This document shows, in pieces, positions 11,554 to 24,202 of a stretch of 64,000 bases of DNA (the stretch's first letter is position 1; each line of letters begins with the position of its first letter). Origin of the DNA: Dysidea avara (taxonomy: Eukaryota; Porifera; Demospongiae; Dictyoceratida; Dysideidae); the NCBI RefSeq assembly GCF_963678975.1, contig NC_089276.1, positions 1,569,445 to 1,633,444 of the forward strand, given 5' to 3'. The notes beneath the pieces are model-generated. The model was not told the origin of the DNA. It was given only the letters and a program-made list of their open reading frames with translations, and searched no databases. Position numbers and translations under genes: made by a program.

Positions 11554-12185
11554 GTGGCTTCTTGAGCGATGGAGTGACCTTTTACCACCTTAAATACATC
11601 GACCTTTGTGCGTGTGCCACGAGGAAGCTAGTTTGCCGTTACAATGGATTCACCACTAAGAATATGCAGATTAGCGAAGTCCCAGTTGATCAGTTACAGC
11701 GCGAGAAAGTATAGAAACGAGTAGGTTGCTGTACGTTCTATTAGAGTAACTTGTACTTTGACAACATTGGAATCACAAAACAATGCAAACTTAGTCACAG
11801 CTGCCCTACACACAAATGGCAGCTATAAAAACTAACTCTACAAAATATAATAATTACAATCAATCAAGTTTCACCTATCACCACAAGCAGCTAGTTCAGT
11901 GGAGTCCTGTAAACAATACTGTAATAACAACACTGTTAATACTAACAGCATTACCTTGATTGTATGGCCATAGTTCCTGCTATCATAATCTGAGAAAAAA
12001 AAACGTAACACACTGAAATGCAGCAAAGCTAGACAGTACAGCTCTTTTTGGCATGGACAAAAACTGCTGTATACATTGTAATGTGGACTTTAAAAATGTT
12101 TGCTGGATTTTGAAAAAGAGAGCATGAATTGTTTCTCCAACAAGAGTTTTACCACTTCCAGTATACAATAGGGCTTCCAAACAAT

Positions 12186-12827
12186 TACTGTATGAGCAGA
12201 AATTTTGGCGTAGAATTAAAATTGGCGGACGTTCACAAAATCACCAAATTAAAATCTCACCATTAGTGTTTCTAATATTGTTACTGATTGAACAGGCGAA
12301 AGATCAAGCAAGAAGCAAGGTGGTGTATCTAGAACTGGAGGTCAGGCAGCGATTAATCAAACAATTCTACAATTGTTTGTATAAATATCACACATTAAGG
12401 AGGTCCTATACTATTTCGCCAAAAAAGATACCAAGATACACCTCAAGAAACACGCAACGGAGCCGGATCGTAACTAGCTACTTGGCACGGAGAATGTTCC
12501 CAATCACTTCGTTTCCTTTTGCTACACTGTCATGGATTCTCCATGAAATTCTCTTCAGTATTAGTATTAGTATTAAATTATGGACATGTAGCTAGCTATA
12601 CAAAACAGACAAAAATAATTGTTAATAGGCCAGAGGCCTTTTAGTCTGTCCATATTCTGTTATTGACCAGAAATGGTCTAAATAGTATACGGGCCAACGA
12701 ATACATATATCTTTGTAAATGAGAAGCCAGCTAGACAATTTGCTACCACGTGGGACTCCATGTTGCATTTCGTCAAATTAAACTCTCGCCAAATATTCTG
12801 CTCGCCAAAATTTCTGCTTATACGGTA
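12186..12827. mobile_element. TA-flanked MITE with long terminal inverted repeats
   Basis: The left end is TACTGTATGAGCAGAAATTT and the right end is AAATTTCTGCTTATACGGTA. The arms continue through TTTGGCG, and the flanking dinucleotide is TA on both sides. This is typical of Tc1/mariner-derived MITEs. It lies just downstream of the trefoil gene's stop codon. No transposase ORF. Confidence 0.65.
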
Positions 12828-12936
12828 TGTCATTTGAAAGCATTTGTGGGGTGAAGTAATAGTTGTAACATGGGCACAAAAGATTTGCCTATGCCCAAAG
12901 CCATTTTGAGATGCAGCCACTTTCCCAAGATAAATC

Positions 12937-15900
12937 TCAATACACCGGTGTACATTTATTCGTATTCCTGTGAAGAAGTATACAAATTATATCCTCAGGA
13001 ATTCCTTTGATCTGAGGTGTGAAAGCGTTACATACAACTGTAAGTATGCTGTATATTGGCTCTGTGTTAGTGTTTGTAACATCTACAGTGTCTACACTGA
13101 CCACACTAGTTATGGATAGTCGGTTACAGTTGTTCACAACGACATGACTGTTTGCCGACGTCACAGACTCCAACATCACTGATCCATCCTGAGTGTCAAA
13201 GAACCTGAAGTCTACAGTCAGGTCATTACTCTCCTGTAAGCATAACATTATTATCAGTCTTATCAAAACAGCATGACCCACCTTAGCAGCAACTAGGTTC
13301 ATGGCTGGAGTCAGGAAGATGGCTGGTCGGACCATCATAGCAAATGACATGATACCCATGCCACGATCAGTGACCTTCAGCAAAGCTGGACACAAGCAAA
13401 CAAATTATAATATTATAGGCATAAAGTGTAGCAGAATGACCACACTATGGTACACCGGTCTTCAGATTTGTTACCAACCACTCACAATTATCCACTACTA
13501 TACATTTCTTTTAAAACATTTGAGAATATCGTAGGTGTATGACAGGAAATTTTGATGAAAGAATAAGTTTACAAATTTGACTTAATTTATCAAACCTTGA
13601 TTCCTTTAAAAGCTGATGATTTTGTGTGATCATCAACATTTAATTTGTCAATACTGATAAAATGAGGATTCTTCAACTTCCTTGTTGTACGGGTATACAA
13701 TGATAACATGGACATGGTACAGATGTACTGTTTTCTTAGAGGACTATATAGAACAACTGAACTGAAAACAACTGTACACTTTTCCAAGGAGATGGTGCAT
13801 CTCACCCAGTAAACCCACAATCACTTCTTCTACACTCCACTACACATAACCACTTACTGTTAGGGTCCATAGGGTTGGAGGATATGCTGACACTGCCATT
13901 TGGCATTACTGCCAGAAACACTCCAGTGTGGAAGGCTTCCAGTTGAATGATCATGTCATTGTGGATCTTGTTAATTACAGAGGGAGCACCAAAAGGCGTC
14001 ATCAGTGGAGTACGAGGAGTATAACACTGTCTGTTTAGCCGCACAAAGAATTGTGCATCAGGTGATGTTGGCATTACAGTGTTAGGAGGGTTGGCTACAC
14101 CCTGGGAAGACATATTGACGTAGTTTCCTGGGTTTGACACAGACTCCAGTGTGACATAATTGTCTGGCAGAACACCCAATTTCAGTTGACAGAATGGACC
14201 ACCCTTGCCCTGTGAAATATACACACAATATGCTAACAAGCTTTAACATTAGCACATCTCCTATCATATCTTAAATATTCTTGATCAACATACAGGTAAA
14301 GATTTCAAGGGATCAATTAGTACTACAGTTGAGCCATTATCCACAGCCTAATGTCATTTTCTTTACAGTAGGCAATATGAAAGTACTACATAGAGTGCTA
14401 AATACAATAAATGAGGTTTTACCATGTATAGTTCTTGTTGCCATAAATTATCAGTAACTACAGTAGCCACACCCACCTTTCCATGCAAACCCCCTCCTCT
14501 GATAGCAATGTAGTCGGACGGTGATGTCACTGACTGCAACTTCACTATGACAATCTGAGCTACTGACTGGACTGGTACCACATGAACCTTTAAGTTACCT
14601 TGACAACACAGAATAGTTGCTTACAGATACAACTCAAATTTAACATATTATATTTATAATTACAATGGTGTGGTAATTTTCAATCCATGGCGCAGCATGG
14701 AGACATGCAATACACACATTGTGAAACCTTACTTAATACAAGTACACAAAAAAATAGGAATTTTCAACTAGAGTAGGGACCATAGCACATCGGTCCATCA
14801 CAGTAAAACAATAAGAAGTGTCATATCCCTACTGTGCTCAAGATTATAATGTGATTTAATATCATGGACTACTTCAACTTGTTTCAGTACTTTTTATCAA
14901 TGTGCTATGGTCCCTACTCTAGTTGAAAATTCCAAAAATTTTTGTGTACTTGTTTGTTAACTTTTTTTGTAAATAATTATTATGACTGGTGAACCCACAC
15001 ATACCGCATCTGAAATGGTGCCGCGTGTCCCAGTTATATCAATTATCGTCTGAAAAGTGAAGTATCCATTACGCTTCGCTGTCGGCTATATTCAACCCAT
15101 TACACAGCAGTACGAATCAAGAACTGTTTGAAAAGCACCTCTGCAATCAAAATAGCCACTATGAAAAATACGGACGATTTCCGTTACGAAGGGAAGCCAT
15201 CACATGCTACCACCAAATTGACACTTTTTGCTGTCAGCAAAGATGAATGGGACACAAAGGAGGACAGTGGTACCCGTAGCCTTAGCTGCTATTGAGTTAC
15301 ACTTGTCTGAAGGCATCAGTCAGTCAGTCAGGCAGTCAGAAAATTTCTATTTTAAAAAAAAAATTCCATAGCAACTTGTTGAAAGCGTTTCGGGTCGATC
15401 TGAAGCTTGCTTGGGCTTAGTTTTACCTAACCAATACTGCCTCATTGTTGTCAGAGAAAATAAAGGCTGGTTTTTGGGTGATGTTATTTCGTGAGCCACG
15501 CCTACTCCTTTGTGGTCCCTACTACAGTACCTTCGTACTGTATGATGTAAGACCACTTCATTATAGTGACCATGTCAAGTAAGTCCCATCTACTTTAGCT
15601 GCAACATACAATGAAGCAACATTTGTACAAAAGCCCTCAGAGAAATTGAATGAACATATTGATGTACTATCACCAGATCCGTAGTGCCAGGTGACAACAG
15701 ACACAATACGTGGATCGGCTATGCTGCTTTGTCCCATTTCCTATAGCAGGGCCATGATTATATCACCTTGATTATCACCTTGATTAGCACACAAACCAGG
15801 TATAAAAATACAATTCGTACCTAATGAACGACTTAGTAGCTTTGGCTCCAATTTGTACAAAACTAGCAGCAACGAACACGTGGACCATAGTCCCATTAGG

Positions 15901-17777
15901 CATTAGCCTTTTATAGCTCACTCTTTTTACCATATACAGGGTAGGATCTGTGAAGGCTCGTTAATTTAAGGAGCCAAGAAACTTCTAGTCTAAATACGAG
16001 GAACCCGCAAGAAGCATGAAATGTTATAGATTGCTGGTAAAATCTGGACTAATTAATGATAATACAGGCTGATTTGTTGCCTCCCTGCAGGTCCCTAGAG
16101 GGATTGACAGTTCAGGTAGTTGAACAATGATGACAATGATAATTAAGATCTTATGGAAATCTTGAAATCTCACATGAAATCTTAGATTTCAAATCTCGTC
16201 CCTGATTTTGTCGAGTTTGTTGATCCCTTATTTGAATTGGTGGAGTTTGACTCGATGTAATACACCACTATAGTGGAGTATTACTAGATATTATAGTGGA
16301 GTATCACTAGGTCTAATACACTATTATGGTTGAAAAGAATTTATTACTATCACTTTTGTACATCAGGAGTTCATCAAGAGTAGCGAGGAAGGCCAAGACG
16401 AACAGTAAATATCGCCATAACTTTGGAATAAAGTACTTGCAGAACAATCCGCACATTGTATTTGTTAAACTCATCGAGACAAGCCTAATGGCACCTTGTT
16501 TTAAACCTATGAATGAAGTACGCAGCAGCTTAAGTGGTAACAACAAATTCGCATACAGTCACACAAGACAACTACAGTAATCCTCAGTGCCCCAAGGATT
16601 AAACAATATGAATACCTTTGGGATCTCAACTAATTAAGTTCGCATTAACAGGTTTCAGTGTAATATGTAACACTTTGCGTAGGCAGATCAAAGGAACTTT
16701 TGGGTATCTGATATTACCCTATGGCCAGGGAAATATCTGTATAATTCCCTGTGGTTAGGGTATTATTTCTATAATGCCCTCTAGCTTACAAGGTAGCGGT
16801 AGCGCCTGGTTTGTTTTATAAAAGCTCAGACTGAAAACGATTATGGGAATAAATTAATGCTCACATGACTATTATCATGAGTTGGAGTTTGGCTACAAGA
16901 AGCACTCAGATGGAGGCATTTCAGTATCCTTGCCATTCTACAAGCTGGGAAACATTACTTGAAGGTGAGAACTAGTTTTATTGCACCTACACAAGTGTTT
17001 TGGCACGTTTTCAAATACTGACCATACTCACATTACAGGTAACACAAGTTAACCATGCTACAACAAAGCTTACCCCTTTAGGCCTTTAGTATATGTTGTA
17101 ATTAGTCTATAAACAACTCAATAGCATTAAAACACTTGTAAATTCCCCACAATTTGCAAAAACTCAACTTTCCGTGATATCTTTAGGACTCATCCGTTTA
17201 TTATAACAAACGTAGCTGCAATGTAGCAATGTTAATTATAACAAACATTGCTGCCTAGCCACAATGTAATCTTTCAAGCATGTATATAAAATGAATGCAG
17301 TGGTTTCACTCATATTGGCATGGGTGGTTAATCAGCTGACAGGCTATTAGCCTGCAATAGAAGCGTTGCATAATAGTTGTAACGTGGACACTCGTGGTCT
17401 GCCCAATATGTCCGCCCTCAGCCCTCAGGCCTGCAGCCCTTGTACTATGGGTGGACATATTAGGTAGACCACTCATGCCCATGTTGCAACTATAAAATGG
17501 ACACCTTGGGATCAACCAATAGTGTCCTAATTATCAAGGTGTCTTGATTTTCCAGGTCAGTTTACGTAGTAAGGGGTATTCTGGGACCTTAACTAAGTGT
17601 CTGGATTATGCAGGTGTCCTCAAGTGTCCACATTAACAGGTTATAGTGCTGACACACATGTGACTTACAATCAGGCATGAAACTTCCAAATCCCATGAGC
17701 TCTGAGTTCTGGATACGTAGTGGGTAGCCACTGGATCGAACAATCAGTTGAATCTCGTTGCCATGTTGAAAAGCATC
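12937..17777 (-). CDS. Trefoil gene, repeats 3 and 4 (exons k-o, partly fused)
   Basis: Repeat 3 starts with exon 17669-17777 (109 bp, as in repeat 2) and continues with 14477-14571. It then enters a large 385-bp exon that fuses the 43- and 137-bp exon equivalents (GKGGPFCQLKLG..YVTLESVSNPGNYV) with the opening of repeat 4 (MIIQLEAFHTGVFLAVMPNG). Repeat 4 continues in 13282-13385, again exactly 104 bp, and ends in 12937-13233. Its motif DGSVMLESVTSANSHVVV degenerates toward the C-terminus. Intron loss is the simplest explanation for the fused exons. Confidence 0.7.
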
Positions 17778-20700
17778 CTAAGCAAACAACCACACAATTA
17801 ACACGTCAACTAACAACACATAAATTTCTTATAAAGTCTTGCCCATTCATATTTACACATGTGCAATTCATATGTGATAACTCCAGCAAATATCACAAGG
17901 CATATACTTTGAATATATTTGTGTCATTACAAATGCACACATGCATACATACAAAAGTGCATGTATGACCAAACTATTGAAGTTACTAACTTACCAACAC
18001 ACTGAATCCTGTAGGAGCTCCTGGGCTGCTAGTACCAGTAGTCATGATCGGAGAGGATGTTGGTGGAGGCATCACAGGAGTGCTCTGAGGGTAACCCCCC
18101 TGAGGGTAAGCCCCTGGATAACTGACTGGAGGTTGTTGATAGCTGGCCTGAGGCTGGGGTGGATACCCAGTTGGAGGCTGTGCATAACCAGTCACAGGTT
18201 GTGGATAACTTGTTGGAGGCTGTGTATATCCTGCCTGAGGCTGTGGATAACCAGTTGTAGCCTGTGGGTAACTTGCTACTGGAGGCTGTGGGTAGCTTGC
18301 TACCGGAGGCTGTGGATAACTTGCTACCGGAGGCTGTGGATAACTTGCAACTGGAGGTTGTGGGTAACTTGCCACTGTAGGCTGTGGGTAACTAGCTGGG
18401 GGTGGTGGTTGAGGTTGACTAGGATAAGTTGTAGCTGGCGGGAATTGCTGAGGCGTCGGCTGAGGGGCTACCTTCACAGTATCACTGCTGGAACCCTACA
18501 GCAATGTAATACACAAACATCATTGCCACAAGTAACACATTAGTTGCTCATACTCAATGGGCTTCCCTTATAGTCAGAGTAACACACACAACTGGACACA
18601 TGCTACTGTAAATCAACATGTGGGTACAAAATACACTTGATCACATAACATGACATATCATCTGTATTCTGTACCTTGTAGAAGGATTTTTGCAAAAAAA
18701 CTATAAGTGATTTTTATCATGAGCCCACTATCGTGGTTCATGTCACATACAAGTTTAATTTTTCACACAGTAGCATGATGTAATATGAAAGTATGGCTTC
18801 AAAAGCATGGCTACTGTTAATGTAGTAAAGCGATAATTATGGGGTGTCAAAATGTTAACTATGATCAGTTGATTAGCAGAGTAGGGTAACCAGCTACTGT
18901 GGTTGACGTTGACACACTTTCCATGGGTTGGTCTAGACCATGCACAAGTTGCTGACATTTTTATTCACTGTTCCAAACACAAGAATTCTCTCGAAGTCAA
19001 GATGATGGATATCCTGAACACAGAAGTCTACTAATCAAGGATTATGTACTCTAATTCATATCCTCGAAAATTGTGTGTGCTGCTTAAAGGATTTGCCATA
19101 GGAACAAGTATTTTGTCCCAAAATACAAATTTTTTGACTTGTCAATTTTCCACTTACATGATAACAAATAAGAACTGAACAGTGTCCACAGTAGTATGGG
19201 ATGTTATGAATCACAAAACACGGCAAACATAATAATATGTCACTATACTTGATTTTTCCATGTGTCCAGTCACATATATACAAGAATTAAATGTGTTATT
19301 GGAACAGCCAGTGTGTATGCTAACAATACTTACAGTACCACTCAAATGCAATGTTGTCTCACAAGAGTATGAGCAATTTAAAAACTTGTTAATGAAAGGG
19401 AGTGGCACCCATTTCGCTTGCGAGTATTCATCCCATTTTGTTTGGGACAAATACTTGCAAGTAATATAGGTGCACTCTCACCAGATGACGTTGCATTAGA
19501 GTGGTACATACTGTATGTATGTATAACTGAAGTCTCATACACAACTTACACAGTACTTCAGTGACCAGATTACAACCCCACTACAACACCATCCCTCCCT
19601 CCCTCCCTACCTACACTCACCGGGTCACACACAATGATGTAAAACTGGCCATGGTCACCTTGTGCGGTAATCCCTGGGGGCTTTATTGACCTGTCTTGTT
19701 TAGCCCCAAGATATTGTCCCCGATTTTCCACTGACTCAAAACAAACATAACCATGGACTAAAAATAACAAAGAAACAGTACACAAATGACACAATACTGC
19801 CGTAATAACACAAAAAGGTCCCACATGCCCCATAGTGTATGACTTCTGATCCTTCTATTTAGTATCTGCTCAGTTGTATAGTTAACACACTTCACCTGCA
19901 GGTATACTACTGGTGGAGTAATGGATTACATAAGGTGTATTCTAGGTGTTGTAATGTGTTGACATTACTGTGATCAAAATGTGTATAGGTTAATGGCAGG
20001 CAAGTCAGGGTAGGTCACATTAGTGGACTGACATTGGACTAGAAGTAAGAGAAGTGGAATCCTCACTACTCCAAATGTTTAGAAGATACTACTATACAGT
20101 ATTGTTTTTCCTTCAGCTTTATAATCCAACAGCCTTGAATATATTAATTCAACAAGACATGCATTATAGTCCTAAAGTGTCAAAACCCACAATCACACTC
20201 ACCAACATCATGTGCATACAGATGGGTATATGGTCCACCTCTACCCTAATAATAACATCATTAGTGATGACATCATTAACAATGACATCACTTACAGTTC
20301 CTATAGTTTCTCCATGTCTGATGGCTATCCAATATTCTGGATTGCGTACATTCTGAAATGACACCACCTGACCTCCTTTACTGTGTACTTTGAACATTGC
20401 TGTAAGGGAGGAGGATCACATGAGCAACCTGTAGCAATAAGGTCTAACCTACTGAGCTGTCTAATACTCACACAAATCTAACTATGTTTTCAATAAGGTA
20501 TAGACCCCTTCAACTTTCTCCAACTAGTGTCGTACAGTATGTCATATATAGCCACTTCTGAAAATATACAGTCCCCTCCCCCAATTGTAGATGCATCAAA
20601 ATTAATGAGAAAAAAGCTGCGTGAGCCCCTCCCTCCTCCTGGTCAAATACTGATGACATATATACTATGACAAAATCTCTGTCATTGCAAAAACTGCTCA

Positions 20701-20833
20701 TTCAAGAATTTAATACAACCATGTTGTCTCAAAGAGTTTCTTGATATGATTAGCATTGTGTAATTAGACCCTTTACCAACTCAGAACACTTTCAGCAAGT
20801 AATTGAAGTGTATATATACACTCTTTGGACTTA

Positions 20834-20927
<94 letters not shown>

Positions 20928-23900
20928 ATGCAACACGTAGCACATGGTCCAACTAAATGCAGAATTTTTGATTAAGTATACCACAGCCATGTTAATCATA
21001 CGAGTGCTAAAATACTCTAATAGAACAATCATCGATTGTTCTATTAGGGTAAATGGTTAGGCCAAAACCAGACCAGCTAAACTATTGTTACGCCCACTGT
21101 ATTTGCAAACGTACCAAATTTTCCATTACAGCCTGCAGCATCAAGTTTGCCATTGTCTTGGATACGCAGCGTTTTCCCAGCTGCTTTAGAGTACAACCAT
21201 ACCACAGCTCCCTCTGTCAGCAACTACATAACAAAGTCATGAAACCTGACCATGTATTAATGAGAACAACTAACCTTGCTCCTTGGTGGACATGATTGTT
21301 GGTTTCTACCCTGTAAAGTGAAAAACATGTAAACTATCTTTCACAGATTCGGTGTTGTCTTATCAAATGGTTATTAGTATAATCCATAGAAAAGCAGCCA
21401 AGCTGCAAAAAGGGCCTTATTAAAAAAATTCTGTTTTCCTAAAAACGAAGGTGAAAAGTTGTGAAATCAAAGGTGGTAGCCTGGCTACAATGATGTGTAT
21501 GCCAATAAAAAGTAATGGCAAAAATAATGACAATACTATTGTTGACTTTAACACCTTTGATTTCACAGCTGGAGTAACACACATCACTCACAGGATATAA
21601 AGGCACAACACAGAACTTTTCATCATCTCCCATTGCTGAAGCTACAGGTGCCTTGGGATGACCATTCTGTTGGACTGCAATATGGTGGTTGGGATACTTC
21701 ACTGACTCCAGTGAGATGTAGCCAAATCCTGTACAAGAAATATGACACATGTTTAAGTGGTATCATAACTAGGCCTATTACTGCTAAAGAAGTTAAATGA
21801 TATCATGTACTTCACTGCTCTCAGTATACACACAGGTTACTGGGACTATTTGAACCCTGTTTGTACAATAAAATAAGTGAATTTTAGTGTATATGTACTT
21901 AGTGCTCTGCGATATACCGGTAATACCATTTATCGTGATAAATTAACATAACCTGTTATCATACCATGACAATCTTTGATAACCGGTATATTGAAATATC
22001 GGTATAAGATTGTTTTTAACCAGCCTTTGGTGTTTAATTACTCAATCTGTTGAAGGCTTAGCAAGCCACACCCTAAACAAATATGGGAAGGTACAAACAC
22101 TGGACTGGACCACTGGAATGGACTACTGGACTGGTTGTTTTTGTTTTTTGATTGCATTCTTCTACACTTTTGTTAGGCACATTAGCTGTTACACATATTC
22201 AACACACTTGTTTTAGTCATAACTGCTTGAATGTGAGTGTGACATGTCCCAAGATTATTGTATTAGCTATGGTATTGGTGATATATTAGTTTTTCCCTAT
22301 TGAAATTTCATGTTATTGTATAGAAATGCCTCCTTGGTGCCTTCTCTACCAAATCATTCTATTTTGCAGATAAGAATCATGACTCTGTGTACATAATCAA
22401 GGTTGTGATACGTACAACACACTTACACAGTATTACAATTTACTGATTACGACTACAGTGCAGTGTACACAGCAGCTACTTGTACAGGTGTAATGATATG
22501 TATGTAATAGTTGTAATATGGCCACTTGTGATTTGCCTAAAATATATGCACTTGGGCACAGGCTAATACACTATGAGGTAAAGCCGAGTGCTGTATTTAC
22601 CTTGAGACACACCCGAGTGCTGCATTTTTCGTACACACAAGCAAGGTGGTGCTTTAAGTGTTTTATTGTACTTCTGGGTGAGTGATTTTCTGAATCACTT
22701 TAATTTTTGGTGATCCAACTATCAGTAAGTGGTCATATTTGTAGCCGTAGAATGAACTGGTAGGGTTAGTTTGGAGCGCTTGACAGTGTCACGCACGTGA
22801 TCCATGTGCCATGTGTGGAGTTGTAGCTTAAATGTTCCGTGATCAGACCATCAGTAAGTGTTCGTGTAATCTATTTCTAGTCATGGAACCAACTGGTAGG
22901 ATTAGTCTGGCTAGTTTTAGTGATTTACAATGTCATGCATGCACGTGATCAATTGTGCTATAAGTATAGTGTACTTGCCCAATTACCCACATAACTATAC
23001 TGTACAGTAGCTATGCAGCTATTTGGAAAATACAAACAAGCTAACTATATACAGGGGCGTAGGGAGGGGGATTCCAAGGGGTTCAGGAACTCCCCCTCTG
23101 TAAAATTTAGACTTCTGCAAGCAGGACCCTAACACACCATTTAGTGTGGCTGGACAAAATGAGTGAGTAATAAGTAATACACTGCGCCGAGCACTATGTG
23201 TACTGTATATACAAAAAGGAGCATTTCTTGAGGCAAATTAGACTTAAAACAAAAGGACAAATTTTAGTTCTAATTTAAAATGCCCATAAGTCCATTTTTC
23301 TTGCACCCACAATCACAAACTATAAACGGTAGGACTAGTTCACTTACCATGATCAATGACGTTGAAATGGCAGAACACCCCTCCCTGACCCTGTAAAGAA
23401 ATAAAGATTATATCTCTTTATGTCTCAAACATCAATCGTGCTTGGACTTGTTACAAACATCTATGTACAACTAGAGACTTCAACATCGTGTATAATTCCA
23501 AATAACATGTAACCATGCACTGCATGATCTAAGCCATTTAACACAACTCACATTTCCTATTATGGCGTTCTCCTTCAGAGCCAACCAAAATTTGTGGTTC
23601 TTCTTGTTCTGTAGAGCCACCACTCCATTGGGCTTAGAATGGACAACGTACTGAGCTACAGTAACAATAACAACACTTATTAACTGTTATGAACCCTATA
23701 ACACATGTACAGATGTATTATATTTCAGACTAGCACAGTAATTATATTTTTATAAATGGGCTATAGTATGTCTGTCTCTCACAAACACCCTACATTAGCA
23801 CAATGTTGCCACCTACAGTAAGCAAGTACACTCATTGTGAACACTTTAACAAAGGTTCAAAAGCAAGTTACTATACTTGTATAATAGTATTAACACTTTT

Positions 23901-24202
23901 CAGTACAGTAAGAAAGTGTGACAAACAGTCGGGCTTTTCAACTTTTCAACTAAGTCCTACAGACTATATAAGCTAAATAAGTATATTCAACAAATCTATT
24001 TGTGAAAAAGTAAATGCAATGAGATAAACTTTTCTGCTAAATGGTGGTACACAGTATAACCAATCATTGCCATCTTTAATCAATGCTCACCAAATTCGCC
24101 ATGAGATCCTTGTGCATCAACTCTTGCTTGCTCAGTTATTCTCAAGTTTTGACCTTGTGACTTGGACCACAGTCTGATCACTGCTCCATCTATCAGTACG
24201 TT
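12937..24202 (-). CDS. Four-repeat beta-trefoil-like protein with Pro-rich linker (15 exons; 5' end not identified)
   Basis: The exons, in reading order, are 24091-24202, 23552-23655, 23348-23390, 21592-21728, 21275-21310, 21115-21223, 20296-20399, 20203-20245, 19621-19757, 17995-18495, 17669-17777, 14477-14571, 13825-14209, 13282-13385 and 12937-13233. All join in frame with GT-AG boundaries, giving about 771 residues before a TGA at 12937-12939. The two junctions around 14571 and 13825 are the least certain. Four copies of a roughly 130-residue unit are visible. Typical strings are DGAVIRLWSKSQGQNLRI, GQGGVFCHF, then LESVxxPxxYIAV and GDDEKFCV. This length, and three similar sub-segments built on LxSV..P..Y, fit a beta-trefoil (AbfB, fascin or FGF/IL-1-like fold); I cannot name the family. 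A 12-residue and a 167-residue linker separate units 1/2 and 2/3. No start codon or signal peptide exon could be assigned upstream of 24202. The product is probably extracellular or carbohydrate-binding, which is inference. Confidence 0.8.
14740..15525 (+). mobile_element. Composite repeat family, copy 2 (in an intron of the trefoil gene)
   Basis: The leading foldback spans 14740-14952, with outer arms AGTACACAAAAAAATAGGAA and its complement and inner arms TAGAGTAGGGACCATAGCAC and its complement. The body then follows (TTATGACTGGTGAACCC, GAAAAGTGAAGTATCC, GGGAAGCCATCACATGC, GGGACACAAAGGAGGAC). There is a short CAGTCAGTCAGTCAGGCAGT tract at 15319 and a tail ending TTTGTGGTCCCTACTACAG. The best preserved copy for reconstructing family structure. 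Confidence 0.7.
15526..17668. other. Intron interior of the trefoil gene, no extra gene seen
   Basis: AT-rich sequence with short ORFs only. It includes repeated CCTATGGCCAGGG / CCTGTGGTTAGGG-type segments at 16715-16790. A segment around 17365-17500 contains inverted TAGTTGTAACGTGGACACTCGTG / GTTGCAACTATA elements, which recur near 12855 and 22510. Confidence 0.4.
17995..18495 (-). CDS. Trefoil gene, Pro/Tyr/Gln-rich linker exon
   Basis: One 501-bp exon, phase 0 on both sides, encodes 167 low-complexity residues. They include at least five near-identical copies of the decapeptide ASYPQPPVAS-type unit and variants such as GYPQPQAG and SYPGAYPQGG. The nucleotide repeat is about 30 bp long. 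The opposite strand also happens to be open (Trp/Arg-rich) and is a shadow. The segment lies between trefoil repeats 2 and 3 and is probably a flexible extended spacer or a site for cross-linking or SH3/WW binding. Confidence 0.8.
19331..19514. mobile_element. Foldback MITE with TACAGTACC termini, copy 2
   Basis: It has the same termini (TACAGTACCACTCAAATGCA) and the same interior (TTCGCTTGCGAGTATTCATCCCA) as the copy at 9498-9713. It lies in an intron of the trefoil gene. One arm is shortened. Confidence 0.65.
19621..21223 (-). CDS. Trefoil gene, repeat 2 (exons f-i)
   Basis: The exon lengths are 109, 104, 43 and 137 bp, the last three identical to repeat 1. The product reads LLTEGAVVWLYSKAAGKTL, then FKVHSKGGQVVSFQNV, then GRGGPYTHLYAHDVG, then YVCFESVENRGQYLGA...GDHGQFYIIVCDP. 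The one-to-one exon match with repeat 1 shows that a four-exon block was duplicated as a unit. Confidence 0.82.
20836..20926 (+). repeat. (GT)45 microsatellite
   Basis: 91 bp of uninterrupted GT in an intron of the trefoil gene. The Thr-His repeat ORF on the minus strand is an artefact of this tract. Confidence 0.97.
21011..21050. repeat. Inverted pair of the TATTAGAG dyad
   Basis: ATACTCTAATAGAACAAT is followed after a 4-bp ATCG-containing centre by ATTGTTCTATTAGGGT. This makes a near-perfect 40-bp hairpin of two motif copies head to head. Most other pairs in the window are direct. Confidence 0.75.
21592..24202 (-). CDS. Trefoil gene, repeat 1 (exons a-d)
   Basis: The exon lengths are 112, 104, 43 and 137 bp, with phases 0/1/0/1. 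The product reads VLIDGAVIRLWSKSQ...GEFG, then QYVVHSKPNGVVALQ...IIGN, then GQGGVFCHFNVIDHG, then GYISLESVKYPNHHIAV...GDDEKFCVVPLYP. A tiny 36-bp exon (21275-21310, NQQSCPPRSK) follows as a linker to repeat 2. Confidence 0.8.
22565..22665 (+). repeat. GAGGCRAAGCYGAGTGCT repeat family
   Basis: GAGGTAAAGCCGAGTGCTGT at 22575, then CCGAGTGCTGCATTTTTCGT, then GGTGGTGCTTTAAGTG. Related copies lie at about 8948-9040 (plus strand) and 24660-24820 (minus strand). It is an unclassified dispersed repeat in the trefoil gene's intron. Confidence 0.55.

Noticed and set aside
17941-18543. 200-residue Trp/Arg-rich ORF on the plus strand
   Set aside because: Antisense shadow of the Pro/Tyr/Gln-rich exon, which has matching splice sites and the phases of the surrounding trefoil exons.
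20781-21032. Thr-His repeat ORF on the minus strand
   Set aside because: Translation of the (GT)45 microsatellite in an intron.
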